Assembly (NCBI RefSeq): GCF_001417735.1
Contig: NZ_BBUZ01000025.1
Coordinates: 556,754-620,753, forward strand
Direction of reading: 5' to 3'
DNA: 64,000 bases
DNA from: Streptomyces sp. NBRC 110028
GTDB lineage: Bacteria; Actinomycetota; Actinomycetes; Streptomycetales; Streptomycetaceae
Position numbers and translations under genes: made by a program. How positions within the stretch are numbered: the stretch's first letter is position 1; every line of letters begins with the position of its first letter. A model generated the notes under the pieces. That model saw only the letters and a list, made by a program, of their open reading frames with translations, was not told the DNA's origin and did no database searches. This document shows positions 1-12,000 of the stretch, piece by piece.

Positions 1-3000
1 CCTCACCGTGCGGATCGAGCCGGGCCGGCCGACGGTGAAGAGCCCCGAGGCCCAGGCGTTCTTGGAGACGTGGCTCTCGCACTCCTCCAGCGTGGACCGG
101 TCGGCGAGGCTGACCAGCGGAATCGGGATCGAGGGCGCCGGCGGGCCGACGTTCACCACCGACCACGCGCCGGAACACCCCCGGGGAGCGGCGTCGTTCG
201 GCGGCAACCTCGTGGGCAAGGCGGGCGTCAGCTGGCAGCAGAGCGAGGCGCAGAGCGCCGCCAACAGCGCGACGCTGATGCACGGGGTCTACACGGGCAG
301 CAGCCATGTGGCCAGCTCCAACCGGGTGACGTATGAGGTGACGCTGTTCCGCGCCCGGGGCGGTGAGGTCAAGGGTTCGTTCGGGCCCTGGGACGACGGC
401 CTGCGGCTGCGGTCCGCGACGCGGGAGACGATGGAGGGCCACGAGCCCCTTCCGCACGAAGTGCGGGACCTGCCCGAGCACCTGGAGAACCTGGACAACG
501 TCGGCTTCTCCGAGACGCCTCTGAGGGTCGACGGCGCCGACCCGCTCTTCCAGCGGGCCGAAGCCTGGCTGCGGCAGGAGGGCTTCCTGCCGCCCGCCAC
601 GCACCAGAGGGGAAGGGTTCTGGACGAGCCGCGCGTCCTGGCGCAGTTGGAGAACCTGCGGCGGCTGGGCCAGATGCGCACCCGGTTCGGTCTCGCCTCG
701 TCGGTCCCGGACGCCGTCGACGGCGGTCACCCCGTCTGGTTCGAGCTGCCGGGCACCGTCACCGGCACCCGCCGGGTGCAGCTGCGCTTCTCCCTCACCC
801 GCGACGCCCGACGGACCTCGCGGCACACCCGCAGGCTTCCCAAGGTCCACCAGATGGGATTCAGCGCCTACGAATCCAGCGGCGGGCGGCAGCGGGGCAC
901 GGCGCTCGGCGGCTCCCTCGGGGGCGGCGGCGGATTCAACATCCCGCTCGCCGACGGCGACTGGACCGTCAACACCGGCCCCGACTACACCGGCACCGGG
1001 CAGCTCTCCGACACCGCCACCACCGGCGAGGCCGTCGGCTTCGAACAGTTCGCCATGACCACGGAGGACGGCAGCGAGATCTTCAGCGTGCCCGCCAGGC
1101 TCGCCCTCGACCTCTACGAAGGCACCGACGACCAGCCGCGCGTCCACTTCGCCGACCACCTCCCCGCCGCAGACGACAACGCTGCCGACGACAACACCGA
1201 CAACACCGACAACACCGACGACGCCGGCGGCACCGCGCTGATCCAGCTCCCCGCCGTCACCCCGCACACCGCGCCCGGCGCCGTCCGGTTCCTCGTCCCC
1301 CGCTACCGCACCCGCGCACCGGGCGGCGATGCGGCGCTCACCGCGTCCCGGGGACATGTCATCCGGCAGCCCGTCACCGACGGCGGGCCGAGGGACGACT
1401 ACCGGCGGCTGGCCATGGTGGACGCGCAGGGCCGTCCGCTGCCCGGCATCACCCGGATTCCGCCGGGCGCGCTCGTGGACTCCTTCCGTGGCACCGCCGC
1501 GGTGATGGAGGCGCTTCGGCAGATCGTCGCGGGAACCTATCCGGGGCACCCGGAACCGGGACCGGTCGGCCGGGCCGTGCGGCGCGCCTCGGAGACGGTG
1601 ACCGGCCTGGCCACCACCGCCAGGCGGGGCAGCGACGTGCTGAAGCGGGCGCTGCCCGCGAGCGCGACCGGTGCCGTCAACCGGATCGGGGCGGGCGTCA
1701 CATGGGCGGCCACGCCGGTGACCTGGGCGGCCACGGCGACCGCCACCGGAGCGGCGGCGACGTACAAGTGGACGTCGGCGGCCGTCGCGGGCGCGGCACT
1801 GAACGACCAGGGCACGCTCGCCGCCGAGGCCCGGTATGACGGGATCCGGCCGGCCCAGTTCATCTCCCGGGCACCGCAGATCCTGGAGGGCCGCTACCGC
1901 CTGGGCGCTCTGACGCTGCCCGGCATGGCGGTGGACGAGGTCATGATGGTGGAGGTCGAGGGCTATCTGTCGAACCCCCGCCACCGCGGCTCCGTGCGGA
2001 TGATGTACTCCGAGCAGGGCGTCGTCATGTCGGAGACGTCGGGGCAGCGGCGCGGCGTCGGCCGCGCGCGCCAGGGCACCTTCCAGCTCACCGCCCTCGA
2101 GACGGCCGCGACCCCGCCCCAGGTACTCGCCCGGCAGGGGAACCCGAGCGGCCGCTACACCTACTCCCGCCGCACCGACGACACCAGCGCGCTGAGCGCC
2201 ACCACGGCGATCACCAGGGTCCCCAACGAGGTGGGCGACTACGAGTGGATCGACAACGACGTGACGTTGCTGCTGACGTTCCAGCGGGGCGTGCGCAACG
2301 CCTTCGGGAACGCGGTCGGCCTGGGCGGCCACGCCCCGGTGACGGTCGCCATCGACGTGCCGCGCGGGGTGGGGTTCCTGGCCTCTCCCCGCATGCTGGC
2401 CCGCTACGCGATGTGGTACCAGGGCGTGTCCGGCCTCACGAACATGACGCTGCCCCCGCCGAGCGTTCCGCTGCCCGCCCGGTTCGTGAGGACCCGCGAG
2501 CTCGGCTTCGCGACCGTCCTGTCGGTCACCCAGCTGGACGACAGGACCAACCGCAGGGAACGCAGGGACCGGCTCCGCCAGGAGGCCATCGCCCTGGTGG
2601 AGAACGAGGCACCGGGCGTCACCCGGCCCGGTCACGCCTCCCATCTGGCCTGGGTGCCGGCCAGGATCGCCGACCTCACCGAACCCTCGGCGCTCCGCGC
2701 CCTGCCAGGACGCGGCCCGGACGGTTTCGTGCGGTTCCACTTCCTGCACGTCGCCTTCGGCGGAGCGCGACTGGTCGAGGTGACCTTCTCGGCGGAGCCC
2801 GCGATGCAGACCCCGGCCCTGCGCGGGGTACTCGGCCGCCCGGCCGGTGAGGGGCCCGGCCTGGAGCAGGTCCACACCCACGTCCCGCAGGCGAAGGCGG
2901 ACTCCTCCACGGTCAGCACGACGCACCAGGCCGCGGTCAACCCCATCTTCCGCTACCCGCGCCCCGATACCACCGGGCGTACGGACCGCGAGGGCCCGTC

Positions 3001-6000
3001 CCTCGCCCTGACCAACACCCGTTCCCGCACGACCCGGACCGACGCCACCGGGGAGGACCGCGACTGGCTGCGTTCGGACAGTGCCGCCGAGTTCGACGAC
3101 ATCGACTACGACTACACCGTGTCGGTCCGTTCCCAGCTGGTGTGGGGGCTGCCGGCGAACATCCCCGGCGGGGTCGTCCAGGCGGCGCTGCTGAACCTGT
3201 CCGACCTCGACGGCGATCTGGGCGACAGACTGCGCCAGTGGGTGCGGCGCACACTGCGCGGCAGGCCGGTGAACTCGGCCACGGTGCCGGTCGCGACCAC
3301 GTTGCGGTTCACCGGCTCCGAGGCCGCGCCGCCGCTGCGGCACGCCGCCCCCCACCTGCCCGCCCTGCTCACCCAGGACCCGCTGCACCTGTCGCCGCAG
3401 CAGGCGCGGGCCCTCGGCACACAGCCGTTCCCGCACGGCGCCCACCTGCTGCCGACCGGGCCGACCCCGGTCTACGACTACAACGCCTTCCCACGGCTGA
3501 CGCAGGCGCTGCGGGCCGTCGCACCGGATCTGGCCGCGTCCTGGGGGCTTCCCGCGAACTCCTCCTCGAGCGCGGCGGCCACCCGTCTGGGCGAACTGGT
3601 CCAGTCCGGCGAGATCAAGGTCGACGCGCCGCGCGCGGCGGCGGGCCTCACCTCGCGGATGCCCGGCAGCTGGCCCCTGGCACAGCCCGGTGCCGCCCCG
3701 TCCCTCGGCATCACGCTGCACAACCCGCGGCCCCTCACGGACGCGGGTGACGTCGCCGTGGACCGGGTGCGCAAGCAGAGCCGTGCCTCCTCGACGACGT
3801 CGTCGGCCGGCAGCTCCTTCACCCTGAACCAGCTCGGCACCTACAGCCTCGTGAGCGGCAACGTCCAACTGCTGGCCCTGCAAGTGCCCCTGGCGGCGCA
3901 ACAGCCCCACAGCCACTCCTCGGGGGGCGGCGCCTCCGCCTTCGACTTCGGCCGCCTCAGGATCGGCAACACGACCGAGCCCGAAGACCGGCGCGGCATG
4001 CGCAGTTACGAGGCCCTGGTCGACATGGTCATCACGGTGAACGGCCCCGAGGGCACCCGGTACGTCACCGGAAGCGCCACCGTGCGGCTGTGGGAACGCG
4101 ATGTGCTCGGGTTCGGCGTCACGCCCGCGCGTTCCGGCCCCCGGATCTACGACCTGCCCGCCATGCTCGCCGACCAGGACGCCGACGACCTGCGCGACTG
4201 GGCCCGGCACCCCCTCACCGAGCTGTCCGAGGTGCTCGCCGACGGGATCGACGAGCAGGACGACGCGGCGCAGCTCTGGCTGGCGCTGGGCGACGACCCG
4301 AACGGCACACGGCTCGCCCGCGCCCTGTACACGGCCTCCCGGACCGCCGCCCTCTCCGGTAAGCCGGTCGAACTGGTGGTGCGGACCGATGAGGGCCCGC
4401 GCAACTGGCCGTTCACCGCGGACGGCACCCTCGCCGATGTCACACCGGCCACCGGCGACGTCTGGCGACAGGTGCGGGAGGCGATCGACACGCATGGGCG
4501 TTCGGTCGCGTCCGAGGCCACGGGGCGCCACCTGGAGGCCCGGCTGCTGCGGCGGCAGCCCGGCGCCAGGCGGGCCCTGGCGACGGCCTCGGCCGTACTG
4601 GACACCGCCACCACCGCCCACCAGGCGGCCGAGCGGGCCCAGGACGACGCCATCCGGCACGGGAAGGCGGTCCAGGCCGCGCTCACCGGGGTCCGGTCCG
4701 GGATCCGGGAGGCGGAGCGGGAACGGGATCGGGTGGAGTCGGCCGCGCGCGACGCGCAGCGCGGCTACGACGCCGCCGCGACGCCGGAGCGGCAGGCGAC
4801 CGAGCGGTGGCGCACGGCGCAGGCCGAGGTCGAACGGCTGGAGGCGCTCATCGCCGCGCCCCCGGCGGCCGACACCGCCGCCACCTCCCGCCATCACGAG
4901 GAACTGGCCGAGGCCAGGGAGCTCGCCTCCACCGCGCACCAGGAACTGGCCGACATCGGGCGGCAGCGTCAGCGGCACCTCACGGCCGCCAACGAGGCGC
5001 GGAGGCAGGCCGAGGAGATCCGCGCCGGCCTCGACGCGGCACGGGAGCGGGAACAGACCCTCGACGCGGAATTCGAACGGGCCAAGGGCGCCGCGATCCA
5101 GGCCCGGGAGGATCGTGAGGCGGCGGCCGAGGAGCTGACCCGCAGGACCAACGCCCATGACGCGATCCGGGGCGAGCTCGATGCCATCGAGCGGCAGCTG
5201 GACGACATCCAGCGGCGGCTGGCGGCCGTGGTGCGCCGCCACACGGACGCGTGGAACGGGCTGCCGGGTCTCGTCGCCGCGCTGGACGCGGGCCGCCGCG
5301 CGGAGGGCACGGGCGAGGGCCCGTCGCTGCTCGGTTCCCTGTCCGCGGCGCCGGCCCGGCCACTGAGGCCCGGCCGCTTCGGACGGCTGCCTCTCCTGCC
5401 GCCGCCCCCGGCGGAAGCACCGCGGCCGTCGGCCGGAGCCGGCACCACCGTGCCGGCGCCGGGCCCCGGGCCGCAGCGGCGGACCGAGCGGCCGTCCGCC
5501 GCGGTGGCGGACCTGGCGGCACGTCTGCCGGGGATTCCGGCGGAGCGGCGCTGGGCGGCGCTGGCGCCGCTGTCGGCGGCGGACCGTGAGGCGCTGGCGT
5601 CGGACGCGACCCTGATGGACTTCCTGCGCCGCGCTCTGCCCGCGCCCGAGTTCGCCCGCGTCGTCGCCCAGCTGACGGTGCATGTGCCGCCGGGCGTGAA
5701 CCTGAACGTGTCGGCGGGTCTGGAGGCCGAGGCGCAGGTGGCGCAGATGCTCCAGGACCCCGGGGTGGCGGCGAGGATGCTCGCCCGCGAACGGGTCGTC
5801 GTCGTGCCCAAGGACATGGCCATGACCTCGCTGGAGGAGTTTGACGACCTCCGGGGAAAGCACGCGCGGGACGGCCGTCCGTACGACGAGACGCGCGGGG
5901 TCCACCACGGTGAGCGGGGTCGGACGGCGGTCACGGAGGAGAACCTCCTCGGCGAGGACAGCCCGCTCGGCGCGACCTACGCGCACGGTTATTCCTCGGG

Positions 6001-9000
6001 CAGGCACGAGTACGCGCATGCCATCCATCAGAATCTGAGCACTGAGGACCAACAGCTCATCCGGGACGCGTACCACGCGAAGAAGCGGCAGGGGAGCGCG
6101 GCCGCGTGGCCGGACGGCGACCTGTACGGAAGCGACGGCAGGGGGCCCAACTACTCCTCGCGGGACGAGTACGAGTACTTCGCCCAGCTCACCAACGTCT
6201 ACTTCGGGACGAACGGGGGCGTGGACGAGTACACCGGTCTGCCCCGCAACAACGGGGCGGCGTGGGTGCGGCAGCACGAGAAGACACTGTTCCCGCTGCT
6301 GCGGCGACTGTACGGAAACCCCGCGGGGACCACCGCCAACCCCAGGGAGGACGCCGAGACCTGGGCGGCCTTCCGCGCGCTCTGGGATCAGGAGGAGGGC
6401 GTCCACCGCCCCCTGCCGCACGCCCCCGCGCCCGCGGCCCCGGGACCCCAGGGCACGTCGCCGCTGCCCGGCGGGGTGCCGGCGATCGTGGTGACGCCCC
6501 CCGAGGGGGAGGAGCCCACCGCGGACCGCGACCCCGGCGCGGAGCCCACCGGAACGGCGGCCCCGGCACCGGCTGCCGGGACGCGTGATCCCGCTCCGTG
6601 GTACCTCGCCCACGGGGCGATGGGCCAGGCCATCGTCGCCAAGTCGGTGCAGACCATCGACTTCCGGCGGGAGCACGCCGACTTCTGGGCGGAGCAGATC
6701 AGTGCACGCCTGGACCTCCAGGGGCCCGGTCCGCACACCACGCTGCGTTCGGGCATCAGGTCCGCGATCAGCGATCTGCTGCTCACCTCCAAGCCGAAGG
6801 ACTGGGACGACATCCTCGCGGCCGGCCGCACGGTGGTCGTGGACGGCCGGCTGGTGTGGCTGCGGCCCGTGCTGCGCGACCTGGAGCCCCTGCCCCGGAT
6901 CAAGGGGGACGTCAACGAATACCCCGTCGGCTTCGGTTCCACCACGACCGGCGGCCGGAGCGGGCACGAGACCGCCCAGGGAGTGGAGTCGACCCTGCTC
7001 AGCCTCGTCAGCCTGGGAACGAACATCGTCGCGTCCGCGGCCGCCGTACCCGCCCCCCAGCTCCACGTGGGCTCTTCCAAGTCCACGGACAGCGGCTGGT
7101 CGCGGACCGTCGTGTCCGGGCGCAAGCCCTTCATCAACGAGCTCGTCCCCTTCAGCGCCGGTCTGCGGATGAAGGTGTTCGTCGACGGCGAGGACGCCAC
7201 TCCGACCGTCTTCCACCAGGTCACGGTGGCCGACCGGATCCACGTCGGCATTCCCAGCCCCTACGTGGGCGAGGACGGGCTCCGCCCCGACTACGGCGCC
7301 CCCGAGGCCGAGCGCTCCCGGCACCACCGCGCCACACGCCCCTCCCAGGCCCGGGAACTGCTCCAGGCGGTCGACCTCACGCCCGCCATCGCCGGGCTGC
7401 ACCGGAACCTGCGCGCCGCCGGGCTGCCCGCCCCGGCCGTGAGGAAGATCCTGCGGCAGGTCAAGATGGACCAGGCCCAGGGTTTCCTGACCGAACCGAC
7501 CGCCCGCAGCCGCTACCTCTGGTGGGCCGGCGGGGACTCCTCCAACGGAGTCGAGGTCTCCGGGTCCCTGTTCGGCACGTTCCGGGGGCATCTGCGGATC
7601 CGCCGGGAGATCGACAGCCTCCAGTACCTCGGGGACAGCAAGATCGCCACCCGTGACGACATCGGCACGGGCGACAGCACCAGTGCCGACAGCCAGGGGG
7701 ATTCGGACACGGCGTTCGGCTTCGGGTACAACACCGCCGGAGTCGGCGCGGGCAGGGACTCCTCGGCCGAGGTGAACGAGGACGCCTCCTCCCACTCCGA
7801 GGACGAGCCGTCCACCGAGCTGTCGGGCCTCCTGCCGGCCTTCGGCGTGAAATTCGGCGCGAGCCGCGGAACCGGCCATTCCCTGGACTCCTCGCGCGCG
7901 AGCCACACGGTCCTCAACGACTTCGCCGAGCAGTCCCGCTACCGCGCCGGGCTGCGCCTCGAAGTGACCATGGAATCCAGTACGCACAAGATCGCCCCGG
8001 TGCAGGTCACCACCGAAGGCGAACTCAGCGTCCCGCGGCGTGAAGCCCAGCACTTCGTGCGGCGCACCGTCGGCGCGGGGTGGACCGCCGACCTGCGGCC
8101 GGCGGCCGACGGTCCGGACGCCCCGCGGCACCGTGTGGTCTCCCTTCCTCCGCCGAGGAGGTGGCTGAGGCTGCCGGAGACCGGGCCGCGGTTCCGGTTC
8201 CGGATGGCCGTGGAGCGGGTCGCGGGGCTGCTCACCCCCCACCCGCGGGAACCGCTCGCACTGGCCTCCCGCCGGGGCCTCGGCTTCGGCGTGCCGATCG
8301 CCCTGCCGGGCGCGGAAACCCTCCAGCCGGACCTGCGGGACGCCATCGAGCGGCTGCACGTCCTGGACGTCGGTGCCAAGGCGGCGAAGAAGAGCGACTG
8401 GGCCCAGGCCGACCGGGACCTGGCGGCCTTCTACGGGCGGCCGGCCCTCGAAGGGGACCCGGCCTCGGCGCTCCTCGGCATCCACCGCACCATCCAGGTC
8501 GGCGGACGCCGCTACAAGGTCTCCGCGAAGGCGAGGTGGGGCCACCGGATCGACGGACCCAGCCCGCTGGCCGATCCGGTCACCGAGGGCGGCCCGGCGG
8601 GTGACTTCGCCATGAAGGTCAACACCCGCGCCGCCACCGGGGCCACGACAGTCGGCGCCCGCGGCACGGGCTGGAGGGTGAGTTTCACCGCCGGCGCCGG
8701 CGCCCGTCTGGCCATCCCCGAGTACGAGTTCTCACTCGGCAAACTCCACTTCACCACCCCGCCCGTACGCATGCAGTTCGGTGCCGTGCGAGGGGTCATC
8801 AGCAGGTCCAGGAAGAAGAGCGCCAAGTACGGCGGCGCCGCGGGCGGCTACCGCCGGACCGAGACCGCTCAGCGGGTCGACGAGCACCGCTACCAGATGT
8901 CCCTGTACTGGACGGTCACACCCGAGGCGAAGAAGAGCCGGTGGAAGCCGGGCTGGCTGAGCAGGCGCCGGTTCATGAACGGGCGCAACCCCTTCGTCGC

Positions 9001-12000
9001 CCGCGTGGTCGTCCCCCAGGAGCACGCCCCCGCCACCCCGGTCACACCGGAGCAGGCACGGGCGGCCGGTCACACCGTCGTGGGGACGGCGCCGACCGAG
9101 ACCGGCCGGGGGCTGGACTTCTCCGGCGGAGCCCAGGGGATCTACCCCGTCTTCCACCTCATGCCCGAGCTGGCCGAACTCGGCGCCCGGATGTACGCCG
9201 AGCGGCTGTACGCCGGGGAAGGGAACCAGGACACGCGGCAGAGGCTGATCGACGCCTGGCTCGGCAACCCCGCCGAGTGGCCGCAGGAGATCCGCGACCT
9301 GGCCCACCCCACCGCTCTCGCCTCCCACTTCGGCGAGGAGGTCGGCCAGGGCGGATACGAGAAGGAACTGGCGAAGGACGGCAAGTACAAGCAGGCGCTG
9401 CGGCTGCGGATTCTCGTGGACAACGTGAACGACCTCGGGGCCCGCCCGGACACGGAGGTCGAGCACTACCTCAAGGGCAACGCCAGGTACGAATCCGAGC
9501 GGGAGGGCGAATGGGGCCTGGGCGTGACCGGCACCGTCGGCCCCCAGATGCGGTTCGGCGCCGACGCGAGCAGGGGTGACCACCCCTCCGGCCCCGGCGG
9601 CAGGCTGGCCGTCGTCGGCAGCGCCTCGGCCACCGGGACCCGGGGCAAGGGGACGGCCGACAGCGCCGGCCGGATCGACATCACCCGGGCCACCTACGGC
9701 GGATCCGTGCACACGCTGCGCACCGACCCGGTCTTCGAACTGACCTACGTCCGCTGGCACGGCGACGAGCTCACCGAGACCACCCGGTATCTGCGCGCCA
9801 CCGAGGCCCTCGATCTGCTCGTCCCCGAGCGGCGGATGTCCGACATCCTTCCCCCCGCGGCCGAGACGACCGCCGAGACGACCGCCGAGACGACCGCCGA
9901 GACGACCGCCACTACGGCCACCGCTACGACCGCCGGGACGACCCGGACCTATCTCGACACCGGCCTGCTCTCCGGAACGGCGCACTCCGAACTCCTGCGC
10001 GTCGACGTCCTGAAGCCCATCAACGACCGGCTGCGCGCCAAGGGGATCATCCGCACCGAGCACGACGGGACCACGGCACCCCGCCCCAACCGCCTCCAGC
10101 GGTCCCTGAAGGCGGCCTTCGCCTCGGAGGCCTTGCAGAGCGAGTGGTACGCCCTGACCAACGAGGGCGTGCTGCGCTGGTTCCCCGTGCCCGGACCGTG
10201 GGGGACCACCCGCTACCTGTGGGTGAACGTCACGGCCACCGAGCTGGACCGCCCCCATCAGCAGCGTCCCCGCGACGAGATCAAGCTCACGCTGCGGGGC
10301 GAGGCGGTCGAGGAGGAGTCCGTGAGCAGCGATACCGGCTGGGAATTCGACGCCGGTGTCGATGTCCGCGCCCGTGCCGGAAACGAGAAGGGGCACGGCG
10401 GCATCGAGGCCGAAGCCGAGTACTCCGCCTCCCGGGGCACGAAGGAGGAGAACGCCGAGAAGAAGGTCGGGATCTACCGGGCCAACCCCCAGGACCCCTC
10501 CGAGGAGTTCGAACACGGCGTCACCTTCCGCGTCGAGATGGGGATGACCACCGAACTGCCGGAAGTCCTCACCACCCCCGCCCGCGGTGCGCTGTCCCTG
10601 GCGCGCCTGTTCTCCCGGGCCGGCGGACCCCAGGGCAGCCCGTCCGTCTTCACCTGGCACGACCCCGGCGACGGCCCGGACCAGCTCGTGGCCGGCGACG
10701 TGCGGCTGCTCGTACCCCGCCACCTCACCGCCCTGACCGACCGTCCGCAGCAGTGGCCCCTCGACCTCACCGCACCACGCGAGACGCAGGTCACCTGGGA
10801 CTCGGACCCCTCACCGGCCCCGCCCGCGCTGCCCGACGCGTTCCTCGGCAACCTCCACCCGTGGACGGTGCCCGCCGCCGCGTCGATCGGGCGCTGGGCC
10901 AAGCTGACCGCCGTACGCCACCGCACCGCCCCCGCCCCCGAGGTGGGCGAGCCGCCGCAGATCTCCGGCCTGGACCGCACCACCACCGCGGGCGTGCGCT
11001 ACCACCACCGCACCAGCGGCAACGTGATGCGCCCCCGCGTCCAGCAGCTGCTGAGGCACGCCTACCGGGTCCCGCTCGGCGACCGGTCCGCCGTCGTGGG
11101 CCTGGAGCTGGACGGCGCCGAGATCCTCGGCCCCCCGGAAGGCGTACTGCTCAAGCAGCGCAGGTACCACCAGGCCGACGAGGAACCCAGCTACGAGGCA
11201 CACCGTGACAGCGGCTGGCGGATCGCGGCCGGTCCCGAGGCCGGCGGTCCGCTGGACGATCAGAAAATGCTGGAACGCCTGCCGATCGACATCATGAACT
11301 GGGAGAACAGCGAGAGCCGAAGCGCCGCGCTGGGCGATACCGACGAACGCAACGCGGAAGGAAAGCGGCCCTACCGGGCCTACCGCTTCGATGTGACCGC
11401 GGTCGTCGACGGGCCGCACGGCACCGTACGGATCAAGGTGCCGGGCGGTCTCTATGGCGGGCTGCCGGTGGACAAGAACACCGGCAAGCTTGCCGACGGT
11501 CTGGAGGACGACCCCACGCTGGGCCCCCTCCTCCGCCCGTCCCCTCCGCCGCCTCCCGGCCCCGAGGCCCCTCCCGGCCCCGAGACCCCTCCGTCCCCTC
11601 CCGGTCCTCCGCCCCCGCCCGGTTCTCCGGCTCCTCCGGCTTCGCCGGCCCCCGAGACGCCCGGTGGGCGGGGCGTGGACTCCCGTACGGACACCACGTC
11701 GCCGTCGACGGTGCCCGGCCCGGTGTCGGCCCGCGGGCCCCTGCCGGTGCGGAGCCGCGAGGAGTTACGGCGGCTGGTGGATGGTGTGGCGGAGCAGGCG
11801 CCGTCCGAGGAGGCGACGGTGGAGCGGTGCCTTGAGCTGCTGCACACGCTGCGGGGCACGATGTATCCGCAGGGGGTGGCCCCCGCGGTCGCGCTGGACG
11901 ACTCGGCGGTGGGCGTCAGGTCGGCGGCGTCCTCGCTCGCGGCCGGGCCCGGGTGGCGCGGGGTGCGGTCGTGGGATGTGGTGGCGGACGCGGTGGCCGC

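Noticed and set aside
1150..1240. Short Asp/Asn/Thr repeats as a possible calcium-binding RTX array
   Set aside because: The unit lacks the GGxGxDxxx pattern; it is a simple acidic linker.
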